From positions 42,078 through 78,452 of the forward strand of contig DJBY01000123.1 of assembly GCA_002430605.1 (NCBI GenBank): a DNA stretch of 36,375 bases. Reading direction: 5' to 3'. This DNA is from Opitutia bacterium UBA5964 (GTDB taxonomy: Bacteria > Verrucomicrobiota > Verrucomicrobiia > Opitutales > Coraliomargaritaceae). Of the stretch, positions 1 through 13,375 are shown one piece after another. The notes beneath the pieces are model-generated. The model was not told the DNA's origin, ran no database searches, and saw only the letters and a list, made by a program, of their open reading frames with translations. Each line of letters opens with the position of its first letter. Position 1 is the stretch's first letter. Both the position numbers and the translations under genes were made by a program.

Positions 1-165
1 AAGCCACAGGAGTGTCGCTTCTATGTTTCTGGCGTGGCCTTGATCGTGAGATCAGGGAGCTGTTGAAGGTGTCGAACGTTTGTGTCTGGGGCGCCTAGGC
101 GCGGTCTTAGCACCCAAGGGGTATCATAACTAGCAAAGCCCCTACGATCAAGGCGAGCCGCGTAC
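1..165. other. Spacer at the left edge, no gene recognised
   Basis: No convincing reading frame on either strand; all frames stop within about 30 codons. It lies beyond the gyrA terminator. The only structure I see is a perfect 11-bp inverted repeat, gccttgatcgt at 37-47 and acgatcaaggc at 144-154, with arms about 100 nt apart. It may be the edge of a neighbouring gene's control region. Confidence 0.4.
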
Positions 166-198
166 AAAAAAGCCGCTACACGATGTGTAGCGGCTTTT
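166..198 (-). terminator. Rho-independent terminator after gyrA
   Basis: A perfect 10-bp stem (171-180 with 186-195) closes a 5-nt loop. On the minus strand it is followed by six T (complement of the A run 166-171). It starts 24 nt after the gyrA stop codon. The T run at 195-198 gives some terminator character on the plus strand too, so it may act in both directions. Confidence 0.88.
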
Positions 199-221
199 GT
201 TAAACAATTATCGAGGACAAT

Positions 222-2768
<2,547 letters not shown>

Positions 2769-2794
2769 GAGCTTTTTAAAACGGTGTTTTATTT

Positions 2795-2902
2795 CTTAAT
2801 CTTATTCTTAATCCTGATCTTACTCTTTCTTATTCTGGGAATCAGATCGAGTGGCGTATGCTTTGAGGGATTATGATTGTGATTAAGTTGATGATTAAGG
2901 AG
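2795..2902. repeat. Degenerate period-6 repeat, inverted pair, gyrB-gyrA spacer
   Basis: The left arm (2795-2836) reads in 6-nt steps cttaat, cttatt, cttaat, cctgat, cttact, ctttct, tattct. The right arm (2867-2902) reads gggatt, atgatt, gtgatt, aagttg, atgatt, aaggag. The arms are imperfectly complementary (CTTAAT against ATTAAG/GATT units) and could fold into a weak hairpin inside the gyrBA message. The same words occur at 6083-6151. Confidence 0.7.
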
Positions 2903-2906
2903 CGAT

Positions 2907-5459
<2,553 letters not shown>

Positions 5460-5494
5460 AAGCGCTTATTTATGCTCTCGAAATAGTCCTCTGA

Positions 5495-5527
5495 CCACTA
5501 AAAAGTGACTTTTCAGTGGTTTTTTTT
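5495..5527 (+). terminator. Terminator-like hairpin in the gyrB / rrf2 divergent spacer
   Basis: Stem ccactaaaaag (5495-5505) pairs with cttttcagtgg (5509-5519) with one mismatch and a 3-nt loop. On the plus strand eight T follow (5520-5527). No plus-strand gene lies upstream. It could block antisense transcription leaving the gyrB region, or act as an attenuator in the leader of the Rrf2-type gene 112 nt downstream. On the minus strand the same stem would sit in the gyrB 5' leader without a T run. Confidence 0.7.
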
Positions 5528-5639
5528 AATGCATCCTATCATTATGTTAAGCAGTGACTTGCGTGATTTTTAGCGGGGTCTTGTCGCGCTCGCAGAGATT
5601 CAAGTTTACTTCTTGAGTCAAGAGCCTAACTTAAGCGTT

Positions 5640-6053
5640 GTGAAACTCTCCCATAAGCTTGAATATGCCTGCCGTGTCTTGGCGCAGTTAGCCCGCACTC
5701 ATGGCCAAGAAAAATTGGCCCATATCGATGAATTAGCTGAGGCGGAAAAAATCCCGGCTAACTATCTAGTGCAGATTTTGAACGAGCTGCGCAATGCGGG
5801 GCTGATTGTCAGTAAGCGCGGCAAGCAGGGCGGTTATGCGCTGGCACGTGCGCCTGAGCGAATCCGATTGAACGAGATCGTCACGGCGGTGGATGGTGAC
5901 CTTCTCGAGCTCACGTTCGACGAACAGGGGCATTCTGGTGAACGCGTCGCAAGTATCTGGCACGATATCGGCGTTGAATTCGAGAAAAAGATCAGCAGCT
6001 ACACGCTGGAAGCCTTCGTTGTAGAGGATACCAGCTCGATGTATTACATTTAA
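5640..6053 (+). CDS. Rrf2-family transcriptional regulator without Fe-S cysteines
   Basis: Winged-helix DNA-binding regulator of the Rrf2 family, 137 aa. The GTG at 5640 gives the family-typical opening MKLSHKLEYACRVLAQLA; an upstream in-frame TTG at 5613 would add nine residues. The helix-turn-helix and wing are clear: IPANYLVQILNELRNAGLI followed by SKRGKQGGYALAR. Family members that sense Fe-S clusters or nitric oxide (IscR, NsrR) carry three cysteines in the C-terminal half. This protein has a single cysteine, near the N-terminus, so it should not bind such a cluster by the usual ligands and is closer in that respect to CymR-type members. It is divergent from gyrB and convergent with the SLC13 gene. 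Its targets cannot be told from the sequence. Confidence 0.88.
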   Translation: MKLSHKLEYACRVLAQLARTHGQEKLAHIDELAEAEKIPANYLVQILNELRNAGLIVSKRGKQGGYALARAPERIRLNEIVTAVDGDLLELTFDEQGHSGERVASIWHDIGVEFEKKISSYTLEAFVVEDTSSMYYI

Positions 6054-6082
6054 GGTGCGGGCGTACCCGTCAGCCTGTTGGT

Positions 6083-6156
6083 CATAATCTTACTCTTAAT
6101 CCTGCTCCCTCAATTTATAATGATGATGAGTAAGAGTAGGATTAAGACTTATTTTT
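6083..6156 (+). terminator. Period-6 inverted repeat with T run, likely terminator of the Rrf2 gene
   Basis: The left arm (6083-6112) reads cataat, cttact, cttaat, cctgct, ccctca. The right arm (6122-6151) reads gatgat, gagtaa, gagtag, gattaa, gactta. The innermost 20-nt arms match at about 15 of 20 positions, and five T follow on the plus strand (6152-6156). It lies between convergent genes. It shares its words with the repeat at 2795-2902. Confidence 0.6.
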
Positions 6157-7972
6157 AGAAGCTCCAGAACATCGGCACGACAAATACGGTGACGATGAAG
6201 CAGATGATATTCAACGGTAGGCCGACCTTTGTGAAGTCGAAGAACCTGTAGCCACCCACACCATACACGTAGGTATTGGTTTGGTAGCCGATTGGTGTCG
6301 CGAAGCTCGCAGAGGCGGCGATACATGCGCCGACTACGAGTGGACGAGGGTCGATGCCGAGTGTCGTGGCGATGCCGAGTGTAATCGGCACCATCAGCGC
6401 GATAGCGGCATTGTTTGAGAGGAACTCGGTGAAGGTCGATGTAATGATGTAGACGAACGCGAGCATCATGACGCTCTGTAAATGCTCAGGAGCAAAGTTT
6501 TGCACCACACCAATCATATTCTCGGCGATTAACAGGCTGGCTCCGGTGGAGTCCATTGCTTGCCCGAGCGCGAGCATGCCGAAAATAATCATCAAAATAC
6601 TCCACTCGACGGAAGAATAAGCATCCTTCGATTTCATGCAGCCAGTCAGCATCAAAATTGCCACGCCCAGTGTCACGGCGGCGACGATGGGCACGATGTT
6701 GAGTGTGGCGAGTGTGACAATCGCGATGGTGATGCCAATGGCGATTGGCATCTTCGCGCGGATGCTGCGAGCTGGCACGCGCGGCCGATCCAGCAGGATG
6801 ATCTCTTCGCTGGTGGAGAGCGAGTTGATTGCCTTGGTCGAGCCCATCATCAGCAGGGTGTCACCGGGCTGTAGAAGTAAGCTGTCGAGTCGGTTGCGCT
6901 GATTGTGCCCTTTGCGGTGCACGGCGACGACGACCATACGGAAGCGTTGGCGGAAGTTGATCTCGCCAAGCGTCTTACCAAGGATGGTTGCGAGCGGGCC
7001 GACCACACCTTCGACGAGCGCACCTTCATCCATCGCGATGGTTTCTAGGCCGGCGGATATTTCGCCGTGCAAGGCGATACCTTTGATCGAATTTGCTTCG
7101 GCAACGCCAGATGGGCGGCAGGCCAGCACCAGTCGGTCACCGACTTCTAGTTTTATGTGTTTCGGATCGCCGGTGACGGCCACCCCGTGGCGCACGATTT
7201 CGAGTAGGCGGATGCCGCGCCCTTTAAGCATGCCGCTTTCGAGTGCGGTCTGGCCTTTGAGTTCGGATCCAGCGCGCACGAAGGCTTCGGTCATAAACTC
7301 CTTGCGCTCTTCATCGCTGAGGATGGAAGTCAGTGTCTCGCGGTGGGGGAGTAGTTTGTCGCCAAACAGAACAAGGTAGAGCGAACCGAATGCTAGGATC
7401 GGCAGGCCGACTGCAGCGAGCTCGAACATGCCAATCGGGGCATGACCAGATTCGACTAAGATACCGCTGGCGAGCAAGTTAGTGCTGGTGCCAAGCAGGG
7501 TGCAGGTGCCACCAAAGATCGATGCGTAGGACAGCGGGATCAGTAGTTTTGAGGACGCGATCCCCATTTCTCGGGAGAGCGTGAGCACGACCGGCATCAA
7601 TACAATCACGACGGGCGTGTTATTGATAAATGCAGATACTGCGGCCACACCGATGACCATGATGAAGATGAAGCCCCTGTACGGGAGTTTGACCATTCGC
7701 CTTAAATAGCCGGTGATGAGGTCAATCGCACCAGTGCGCTCTAAGCATCCGCTGACGATAAACATCGCCGCAATCGTCAGGGGGGCGGAATTACCAAAGA
7801 CTCCTAGTAGGTTTTCGAGTGTCGGGAGTTCCGGGCTCTTGCTGATCATACTGACGAAAATCAGTACGCCAAATACAGTGATCGCTGTGAGGTCCGCTGG
7901 GATGCGTTCCCAGATGAAACTCGCGATCGCGAAGATGAGGAGCGCAAAAACGAATAATATTTCCCAAGTCAT
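6155..7972 (-). CDS. SLC13/DASS-type permease with two TrkA-C domains
   Basis: Inner-membrane transporter of 605 aa resembling YfbS/SLC13-type permeases. Two hydrophobic halves flank a soluble middle. The first half has the helix-break motif FINNTP (115-120) and the substrate-site motif GTSTNL (161-166). The second half repeats them as FLSNNAAIALM and ATPIGYQTNTYVYG. Residues ~228-300 and ~310-395 are two TrkA-C (RCK-C) domains, regulatory ligand-binding modules. Family members move dicarboxylates, sulfate or other anions, usually with Na+; the substrate here cannot be assigned. The ATG lies only 2 nt after the ctaG stop, so the two genes are probably co-transcribed, although no functional link to oxidase assembly is evident. 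Confidence 0.88.
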   Translation of the reverse strand: MTWEILFVFALLIFAIASFIWERIPADLTAITVFGVLIFVSMISKSPELPTLENLLGVFGNSAPLTIAAMFIVSGCLERTGAIDLITGYLRRMVKLPYRGFIFIMVIGVAAVSAFINNTPVVIVLMPVVLTLSREMGIASSKLLIPLSYASIFGGTCTLLGTSTNLLASGILVESGHAPIGMFELAAVGLPILAFGSLYLVLFGDKLLPHRETLTSILSDEERKEFMTEAFVRAGSELKGQTALESGMLKGRGIRLLEIVRHGVAVTGDPKHIKLEVGDRLVLACRPSGVAEANSIKGIALHGEISAGLETIAMDEGALVEGVVGPLATILGKTLGEINFRQRFRMVVVAVHRKGHNQRNRLDSLLLQPGDTLLMMGSTKAINSLSTSEEIILLDRPRVPARSIRAKMPIAIGITIAIVTLATLNIVPIVAAVTLGVAILMLTGCMKSKDAYSSVEWSILMIIFGMLALGQAMDSTGASLLIAENMIGVVQNFAPEHLQSVMMLAFVYIITSTFTEFLSNNAAIALMVPITLGIATTLGIDPRPLVVGACIAASASFATPIGYQTNTYVYGVGGYRFFDFTKVGLPLNIICFIVTVFVVPMFWSF

Positions 7973-7974
7973 TG

Positions 7975-8796
7975 TTAGGCGGCGCTTTGTGTGTTTTCCG
8001 TGGCGGCTTGTGTGATGATAGGATCATCCTGTTCTTCACTCTTAGCCCAAAAGTAGAAGGATATTGCAAGAATTGTAAGTGAAAATCCCATATTTACGAC
8101 TTTCATTATGATACCGCCCAGAATTTGATCATTGAGCGGGTCGAGATCGATGATGCGAGGCGCCCAGGCGTAAGTCGGGTAAATTGATTCTCCGGCGAAG
8201 GTGAGGAAGGCAAACACTGGGAGTTGACCGACCATGAGTAGGAAGATCGCTAGCATTCGGATGCCATAGCTGCGGCGAGGTACGCGTGTCGATAGGGTGA
8301 GGTAGGGCCAAAGCATGAGTATGCCGAGTGAAAACATCGTCCAATGCTCTAGGATGTGAATGCGTTTGTCGTGCAGCGCCGCTTCGTAGAGTGCGGGGAT
8401 GTGCCATGCGGTATAGATGAAGGTGAAGAGCAGGCCGCCGCAGGCTGGGTGGGTGAGCAGGTTCATGGCTTTGCGCAACCATTCTGGCTTGAGTAGCCAA
8501 TCGATCAACCACGAGGGCGTGCCGAAGATGAACAGCACTGGGCTGAAGTAGATCAACAGCATGTGCTGTGTCATGTGTGCGCAAAACAGGAACTGTTCGC
8601 CGATCTGGTCGAGCGGTGAGCCGACTGCCAGATAGACGAGGATCAGGCCGAGGTAGAACAAGATCGCTTGGTTGCGGGGAAAGTCAGTGCTGGGGGCGAT
8701 GCGTTCACGCAGCGGCCCGACGCCGAGCGCGTAGAGCCAGCCGATCATCAAGAGTGTGATCAGGAGCAGAGGTTCGGTGTGCCAGTGGAGTTGCAT
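7975..8796 (-). CDS. ctaG: Cytochrome c oxidase assembly factor CtaG (caa3 type)
   Basis: Polytopic membrane protein of the Caa3_CtaG family, needed in Bacillus for formation of active caa3 oxidase. About seven hydrophobic segments. The family pattern is visible: YLAVGSPLDQIGEQFLFCAHMTQHMLL with paired His/Met residues, FGTPSWLIDWLL, and WHIPALYEAALHDKRIHILEHW. I chose the ATG at 8796, giving MQLHWHTEPLLLITLL, 273 aa. An in-frame TTG at 8838 would add 14 polar residues. It is downstream of the oxidase structural genes but separated from them by the terminator at 8871-8902, so it may have its own promoter. This is not the Cu chaperone CtaG/Cox11 of proteobacteria, which shares the name. Confidence 0.9.
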   Translation of the reverse strand: MQLHWHTEPLLLITLLMIGWLYALGVGPLRERIAPSTDFPRNQAILFYLGLILVYLAVGSPLDQIGEQFLFCAHMTQHMLLIYFSPVLFIFGTPSWLIDWLLKPEWLRKAMNLLTHPACGGLLFTFIYTAWHIPALYEAALHDKRIHILEHWTMFSLGILMLWPYLTLSTRVPRRSYGIRMLAIFLLMVGQLPVFAFLTFAGESIYPTYAWAPRIIDLDPLNDQILGGIIMKVVNMGFSLTILAISFYFWAKSEEQDDPIITQAATENTQSAA

Positions 8797-8870
8797 GTGT
8801 TCGGTGTCTGTGTCGGCAATCGAAGGATTGCGACTCAATAGCTATAAATTGTGAGACTGAGTGAATGGCA

Positions 8871-8902
8871 AAAAGAAAGGACGACAGTTTCCTATCGTCC
8901 TT
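8871..8902 (-). terminator. Rho-independent terminator after the oxidase subunit IV gene
   Basis: Perfect 8-bp stem (8877-8884 with 8895-8902) with a 10-nt loop, followed on the minus strand by a T-rich run (tttctttttg, complement of 8869-8878). It begins 25 nt after the subunit IV stop codon and separates the oxidase structural genes from ctaG. Confidence 0.8.
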
Positions 8903-8926
8903 AGAAATCTCAACTCTGATTTGAAC

Positions 8927-9268
8927 CTAGAATGCAGAGATTGCCTCGAAATCGACAAATCCACGATCCATAATGAACATCAGCGCGACAACCGTGCCAG
9001 ATGCGATCGATAGGCCAGTGCCAAACGCGAGACTCAGGATCAGCTTGTCATACAATAGGTGCATGAACCATGCGATCACGCTGAAAAACTTAAACAGCGA
9101 GAGGGAGACGAGCGTAGCGAAGATAAAAGTGCCATTGATCGGCAGGTACACGAGCACCAATTCGATGCCTGTGATGGCTGCTAAGACCAGTGCCAAATTA
9201 ATAAAGGCATGGTACTTTTGTTCTTCGCCACTGTGGTCGGCGTGTGATGTAGAAAGCGTGTCAGACAT
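8927..9268 (-). CDS. ctaF: Cytochrome c oxidase subunit IV (prokaryotic type)
   Basis: Small membrane subunit of the heme-copper oxidase, 113 aa. A polar N-terminus (about 20 aa) is followed by three hydrophobic segments (about 22-45, 47-72 and 80-102) with the typical SLFKFFSVIAWFMHLLYDK loop. The family stabilises the oxidase and is not catalytic. It follows ctaE by 11 nt. It is one of the few genes here with a good Shine-Dalgarno sequence: AAGGA at 9277-9281, overlapping the ctaE stop, 8 nt before the ATG. Confidence 0.85.
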   Translation of the reverse strand: MSDTLSTSHADHSGEEQKYHAFINLALVLAAITGIELVLVYLPINGTFIFATLVSLSLFKFFSVIAWFMHLLYDKLILSLAFGTGLSIASGTVVALMFIMDRGFVDFEAISAF

Positions 9269-9279
9269 GATGGGTGTCC

Positions 9280-9882
9280 TTATTTGATGAATTCGATCAA
9301 GTAGATTACAGTGAAGATGATGATCCAGACGATATCAACAAAGTGCCAGTACAGGCCGGCGACTTCAACATCGATGGCACTTTTGTGTGGGTCCATCTTG
9401 CCAGTGTAAGAATAGAAATACATACAGGTCAGCCAGAAGACCCCGATTGCCACGTGCACTCCGTGGGTGCCAGTCAGCATAAAGAAGGTGGAGCCAAAAG
9501 TGCCGCTCTTTAGTGTCAGGCCTTCGTGGACGAATTCAGTGAACTCAAACACTTGGCAAGCAAGGAAGATCAGACCGAAGAAAATCACGCCGAGCGTGTT
9601 GCGGCGGAATGACTTGATGTCGCCCTTGTGCATCGCAGACACTGCGAGTGCCATTAGGAACGAGCTCATTAGCAGGATGAAGGTCGAGAAGGAGGTGAGC
9701 TCTAGGCTGAAGAGGCTAGTTGGATCAAACGACTCCGGATATAACTTACGATATATCAGGTGCGTGGAGATCATGGTGCCGAAAAACATGCAGTCGGAAC
9801 CAAGAAACAGCCACATGAAGAGCTTCTTGTTATCGACCATCAAGTTGTGATGGCTGTCGTTGTTGTGGGCGTCGTCGCTCAT
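9280..9882 (-). CDS. ctaE: Cytochrome c oxidase subunit III
   Basis: Membrane subunit III of the aa3/caa3 oxidase, 200 aa with five predicted helices. This is the short form found in caa3 enzymes (Bacillus CtaE is about 207 aa) and lacks the two N-terminal helices of the mitochondrial form. Visible motifs are FMWLFLGSDCMFFGTMIS at the start of helix 1, FFMLTGTHGVHVAIGVFWL, and the C-terminal YWHFVDIVWIIIFTVIYL, all characteristic of subunit III. It lies 45 nt after ctaD. No Shine-Dalgarno sequence precedes the ATG. Confidence 0.95.
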   Translation of the reverse strand: MSDDAHNNDSHHNLMVDNKKLFMWLFLGSDCMFFGTMISTHLIYRKLYPESFDPTSLFSLELTSFSTFILLMSSFLMALAVSAMHKGDIKSFRRNTLGVIFFGLIFLACQVFEFTEFVHEGLTLKSGTFGSTFFMLTGTHGVHVAIGVFWLTCMYFYSYTGKMDPHKSAIDVEVAGLYWHFVDIVWIIIFTVIYLIEFIK

Positions 9883-9927
9883 TATTTTTTAAATCTTAAA
9901 TGCTGTGATAAACTGAAGAGCTAGGCC

Positions 9928-11907
9928 TTAGATTTCGTCTTCCTTCGGGTGAATGTGGTAGCCGCCTGGGCCTTCGATTGCCCAGAGAGTTGCACCTAGT
10001 GTTATGATGAATAGGCCACTGATGGTAACGTAGCCCATGTATGCCACACCAGCTTGCATCAGGCATAGCCCCAAGCCGAGCGGCACAAATCCGAAGGATG
10101 CGACGAATGGCATCCAAGATTGGCTTGGCATATGAATGCCGTGGCTGCCTTCGTCGACAAAAGTGATCTTACGGTTTTCTGCGCCGTGCTTGTGCTCCCA
10201 CAGAGCATCACGTGCTGGAATGATCGGTGTGCGAGCGAAATTGTAGCTGCGCGGTGGGGAGGTGGTGGCCCACTCGAGCGTGCGCGCATCCCATGGGTCG
10301 TTACCCGCAGGTTTGCCCTTGGTCATTAGGAGAATGATGTCGACCACGAACAGCAAGATCGAGAAGCCGAGGATAAATGCGCCGATACTGCAGACCATGT
10401 TGTAGCCATCCCAACCGAAGCCAGAGAGGTAAGTGTGTGTGCGGCGTGGCATGCCGATCAATCCGAGAAAGTGCATGGGGAAGAAAGTCACGTTCAGGCC
10501 AACCGTTGATAAGATCGCAACCCAGGTGCTCAGCTTGCCTGCCCACATTTTTCCGAGGATCTTTGGTAACCAGAAATAAAGACCACTGATGGAGGCGAGC
10601 AAGATGCCACCAATCGCCACGTAGTGGAAGTGGGCGATCACGAAGTAACTATCTTGTTGTTGTGCGTCTGCCGGTGCAGCTGAGTGCATGATCCCTGAGA
10701 ATCCTCCCATCATGAACATCCAAATGAAGCCGACACTGAAAATCATTGGTGCATCGAAGCGTACACGACCACCCCAGAGTGTGCCGATCCAGTTAAAGAT
10801 TTTCACACCAGTTGGTACGGCGATGGCCATGGTCAGTAGCGAGAAGGCTGCTGTTGCAACTTTGCCCAAACCAGTGGTGAACATGTGGTGCGACCAAACC
10901 GCGAATCCGAGGAAACCAATCACTGCGCCAGAGAATACCACGATCGAATAGCCAAATAATGGTTTCTTCGAGAAAGTGGGGAGCACCTCAGAGACGATTC
11001 CCATCGCTGGGAGCACCAGAATGTAAACTTCCGGATGGCCGAAAATCCAGAACAAGTGCTGCCACAAGATAGGTTGGCCACCTTGTGCAACTTGAAAGAA
11101 GCTAGTGTCGAACACTCGGTCAAACATGAGCTGTCCCAAGGCAATGGTGATTGCAGGGAATGCGAACACGATCAGCAGGGATACGATCAGTGTCATCCAA
11201 GTGAATACCGGCAGGCGCATCATCTTCATGCCTGGGGCACGCATATTGATGATGGTTGCAATGAAATTCATCGCTGCACTCAAGGATGCGATACCTAGGA
11301 TTTGCAGACCCATGATCCAGAAGTCGGTGCCGACACCAGTAAATTGGCGCTCGGTTAAGGGCGCATAGCCGAACCAACCCATACCAGGGACGAAATCGGT
11401 CATGCCAGCAGTCGGGCCAGACGCGGTGAACCAGCCGAGCTCACCAAAGGCTTGCATTAACCAACTGAAATTTAATACCAACGCGCCAGCGACGAATGCC
11501 CATAGGCTGAAGCTATTAATACGTGGGAAGGCCACATCGCGTGCGCCGATTTGTAGGGGCACGAGGAAATTGAAGAACGCGGCATTGAGTGGCATGATCG
11601 CGAGGAAAATCATGGTGGTGCCGTGCATCGTGAACAGCTGATTATAGCGCTCGGCGGAGACGAGGTCATTTTCCGGCACAATTAGCTGAGCGCGAATGAT
11701 CAAGGCTTCAAGGCCGCCGACCAGTAGGAAGAATAACGCCATCGCACCATACATGATGCCGATCTTTTTGTGATCTACAGTTGTGAGCCAGTCGACAATG
11801 ACGCTCTTACTGTGGTCAGGACGCATCAAACCGAGATTACTTTTCTCGGGCTTGAGCGCGTGATCGTGCGTTGCGGGTGTGGTGGGTTCTGTCAGCGTGC
11901 TGCTCAT
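9928..11907 (-). CDS. ctaD: Cytochrome c oxidase subunit I
   Basis: Catalytic subunit of the heme-copper oxidase, reducing O2 to water and pumping protons. 659 aa. All metal ligands are present: His95 (HGTTM) and His428 for low-spin heme a, His426 for heme a3, and His291, His340 and His341 for CuB, with the cross-linking Tyr295. The GHPEVY motif (290-295) carries Glu293, the D-channel glutamate that marks the A1 subtype. Twelve core helices are followed by a soluble loop with PPRSYNFARTP and two extra C-terminal helices (~598-645), as in caa3-type subunit I. It starts 9 nt after the ctaC stop and is clearly co-transcribed with ctaC and ctaE. Confidence 0.98.
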   Translation of the reverse strand: MSSTLTEPTTPATHDHALKPEKSNLGLMRPDHSKSVIVDWLTTVDHKKIGIMYGAMALFFLLVGGLEALIIRAQLIVPENDLVSAERYNQLFTMHGTTMIFLAIMPLNAAFFNFLVPLQIGARDVAFPRINSFSLWAFVAGALVLNFSWLMQAFGELGWFTASGPTAGMTDFVPGMGWFGYAPLTERQFTGVGTDFWIMGLQILGIASLSAAMNFIATIINMRAPGMKMMRLPVFTWMTLIVSLLIVFAFPAITIALGQLMFDRVFDTSFFQVAQGGQPILWQHLFWIFGHPEVYILVLPAMGIVSEVLPTFSKKPLFGYSIVVFSGAVIGFLGFAVWSHHMFTTGLGKVATAAFSLLTMAIAVPTGVKIFNWIGTLWGGRVRFDAPMIFSVGFIWMFMMGGFSGIMHSAAPADAQQQDSYFVIAHFHYVAIGGILLASISGLYFWLPKILGKMWAGKLSTWVAILSTVGLNVTFFPMHFLGLIGMPRRTHTYLSGFGWDGYNMVCSIGAFILGFSILLFVVDIILLMTKGKPAGNDPWDARTLEWATTSPPRSYNFARTPIIPARDALWEHKHGAENRKITFVDEGSHGIHMPSQSWMPFVASFGFVPLGLGLCLMQAGVAYMGYVTISGLFIITLGATLWAIEGPGGYHIHPKEDEI

Positions 11908-11916
11908 GGTAGTGGT

Positions 11917-13206
11917 CTACTTGAGGGTTTGCAGGTAAAGGGAGATTTTGTGAATTTCGTCGTCAGTAAGCAGCTCTTCGAGTTCACCGATACCTCCGCC
12001 ATTGGCTTTCCACATGAGGTTACCAGGTTTGACGGTGTTGGGCTCTTTGATCCACTTAAAGAAATTCGCGTACTGTTGTTCAATGTCCACCGAGCCGTCT
12101 TCGGCACGATGGTTGAGCCAACCGGCTGCGACGGACAGGCGAGAGGCAACCTTAGTCAGGTTTGGACCTGCGACGCCAACCGCACGTGGGTTGCCATTCA
12201 CTGCGTGGCATGTCGCGCATTTACCGCGAGACATGAAGAGCTGAAGGCCTTCGTTGATATCGCCAGTGAGTTTTTCCGGAGACTCATCGTTGGCTGCGTA
12301 CCAGTCTTCCCAAGCCATGTCGTCTGGAGCTTGGTGGCCGGTTTTGATTTCAGAGACCCATGAGGCAAAGTCGTCGTCACTGACTACGGACGCACGGAAC
12401 AGCATGCGTGCATGCGAATCACCGCAATATTCAGCGCACTGACCATAGTAGTAATTGTGGATCTCCTCTTGCAGGTAGCGTGCGTAGGCGGCGCGGAGTT
12501 CTTCGTCAGAACCAGTGGCACCTGATTTTTCCTGCCAGTCTTCAATGCTGTCGCCCGCTTGAATCCACATTCCATTTGATCGTCCAGGAATCAGATCGAC
12601 CTTACCAGCGATGCGTGGGAGCCAGAATGAGTGGATGACATCTTTGGAGCGTAGCTCTAGGCGAATGGCCTTACCTGCTGGGATGATTAACTCGTTGGCT
12701 GAAGTGATGCCGAGCTGTGGGTAGGCAAAGCCCCACCACCATTGGTAACCTTCGACTCGGATAGTTAATGGGTTGTCTTGTTCGGCTGCGCTGAGGCCTT
12801 CGCCTTGATACCAAGTGCCGAGTTTGCTTTCTTCAGTGAATGGGAAGTCGTGCGTATACCAGATCGCACGCAGTGTTGGCACCGCGACTATTACGAGGAG
12901 CAGGATCGATGCGCCAATCAGGCCGATTTCGATCAGCGGGTTGCCGTGGCCTTGGACGGGTAGTGGGCGATCGTCGTTCTTGCGCTCACGAAACTTGAAC
13001 ATGGCGACGATGTACACCGCGCCAACCAGCACAAAGATGAACAGACTCACCCATACCGTTACCATGAAGAGGTCAAGTTGTGCCTCTGCAATCGGGCCCT
13101 TGGTGTCAAACGTTGACATGCGGGTGTTCGTGTCGCAACCAGCCAAGAGGGCGAGTGCGATGAGCGAGGATGCGAGTGCGATAAGGCCGCGGAATGAGTG
13201 CTTCAC
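11917..13206 (-). CDS. ctaC: Cytochrome c oxidase subunit II fused to cytochrome c (caa3 type)
   Basis: Electron-entry subunit of the oxidase, 429 aa, GTG start. An N-terminal lipoprotein signal ends in LAGC (Cys24). Two transmembrane hairpin helices (~45-70 and ~92-115) lead to the periplasmic CuA domain. CuA ligands are His192 (HSFWLP), Cys257, Glu259, Cys261, His265 and Met268 (GQCAEYCGDSHARM). The C-terminal cytochrome c domain has the heme site GKCATCHAV (Cys330, Cys333, His334) and probable Met398 axial ligand in PGNLMW. This makes it a caa3 enzyme that can take electrons through its own heme c. Unusual: about 30 extra charged residues (roughly 220-250) lie between the GMWIQA strand and the CuA cysteine loop, where most subunits II have only a short turn. 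Confidence 0.96.
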   Translation of the reverse strand: MKHSFRGLIALASSLIALALLAGCDTNTRMSTFDTKGPIAEAQLDLFMVTVWVSLFIFVLVGAVYIVAMFKFRERKNDDRPLPVQGHGNPLIEIGLIGASILLLVIVAVPTLRAIWYTHDFPFTEESKLGTWYQGEGLSAAEQDNPLTIRVEGYQWWWGFAYPQLGITSANELIIPAGKAIRLELRSKDVIHSFWLPRIAGKVDLIPGRSNGMWIQAGDSIEDWQEKSGATGSDEELRAAYARYLQEEIHNYYYGQCAEYCGDSHARMLFRASVVSDDDFASWVSEIKTGHQAPDDMAWEDWYAANDESPEKLTGDINEGLQLFMSRGKCATCHAVNGNPRAVGVAGPNLTKVASRLSVAAGWLNHRAEDGSVDIEQQYANFFKWIKEPNTVKPGNLMWKANGGGIGELEELLTDDEIHKISLYLQTLK

Positions 13207-13317
13207 AGTTAGTGAGTGGTCAATAAGTTGGAAGGAAAAACGAGAGTGTGATTCATTGACGAATCAGAACAAATTTGATAGAGCCGCGAATGCCGGCTGA
13301 CAAGATAATCTTCGTAT

Positions 13318-13345
13318 ATTATAATCAATCAGAAGCTCTGTTGAA
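13318..13345 (-). promoter_or_regulatory. Candidate sigma-70 promoter for ctaC-ctaD-ctaE
   Basis: On the minus strand a perfect TATAAT (complement of 13318-13323) is preceded after 16 nt by a weak -35 TTCAAC (complement of 13340-13345). It lies 112 nt upstream of the ctaC start in a 169-nt AT-rich spacer, a sensible place for the operon promoter. The weak -35 keeps this tentative. Confidence 0.4.
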
Positions 13346-13375
13346 TGCTATTAGATCTGTTAATCGGCCAGTTGC

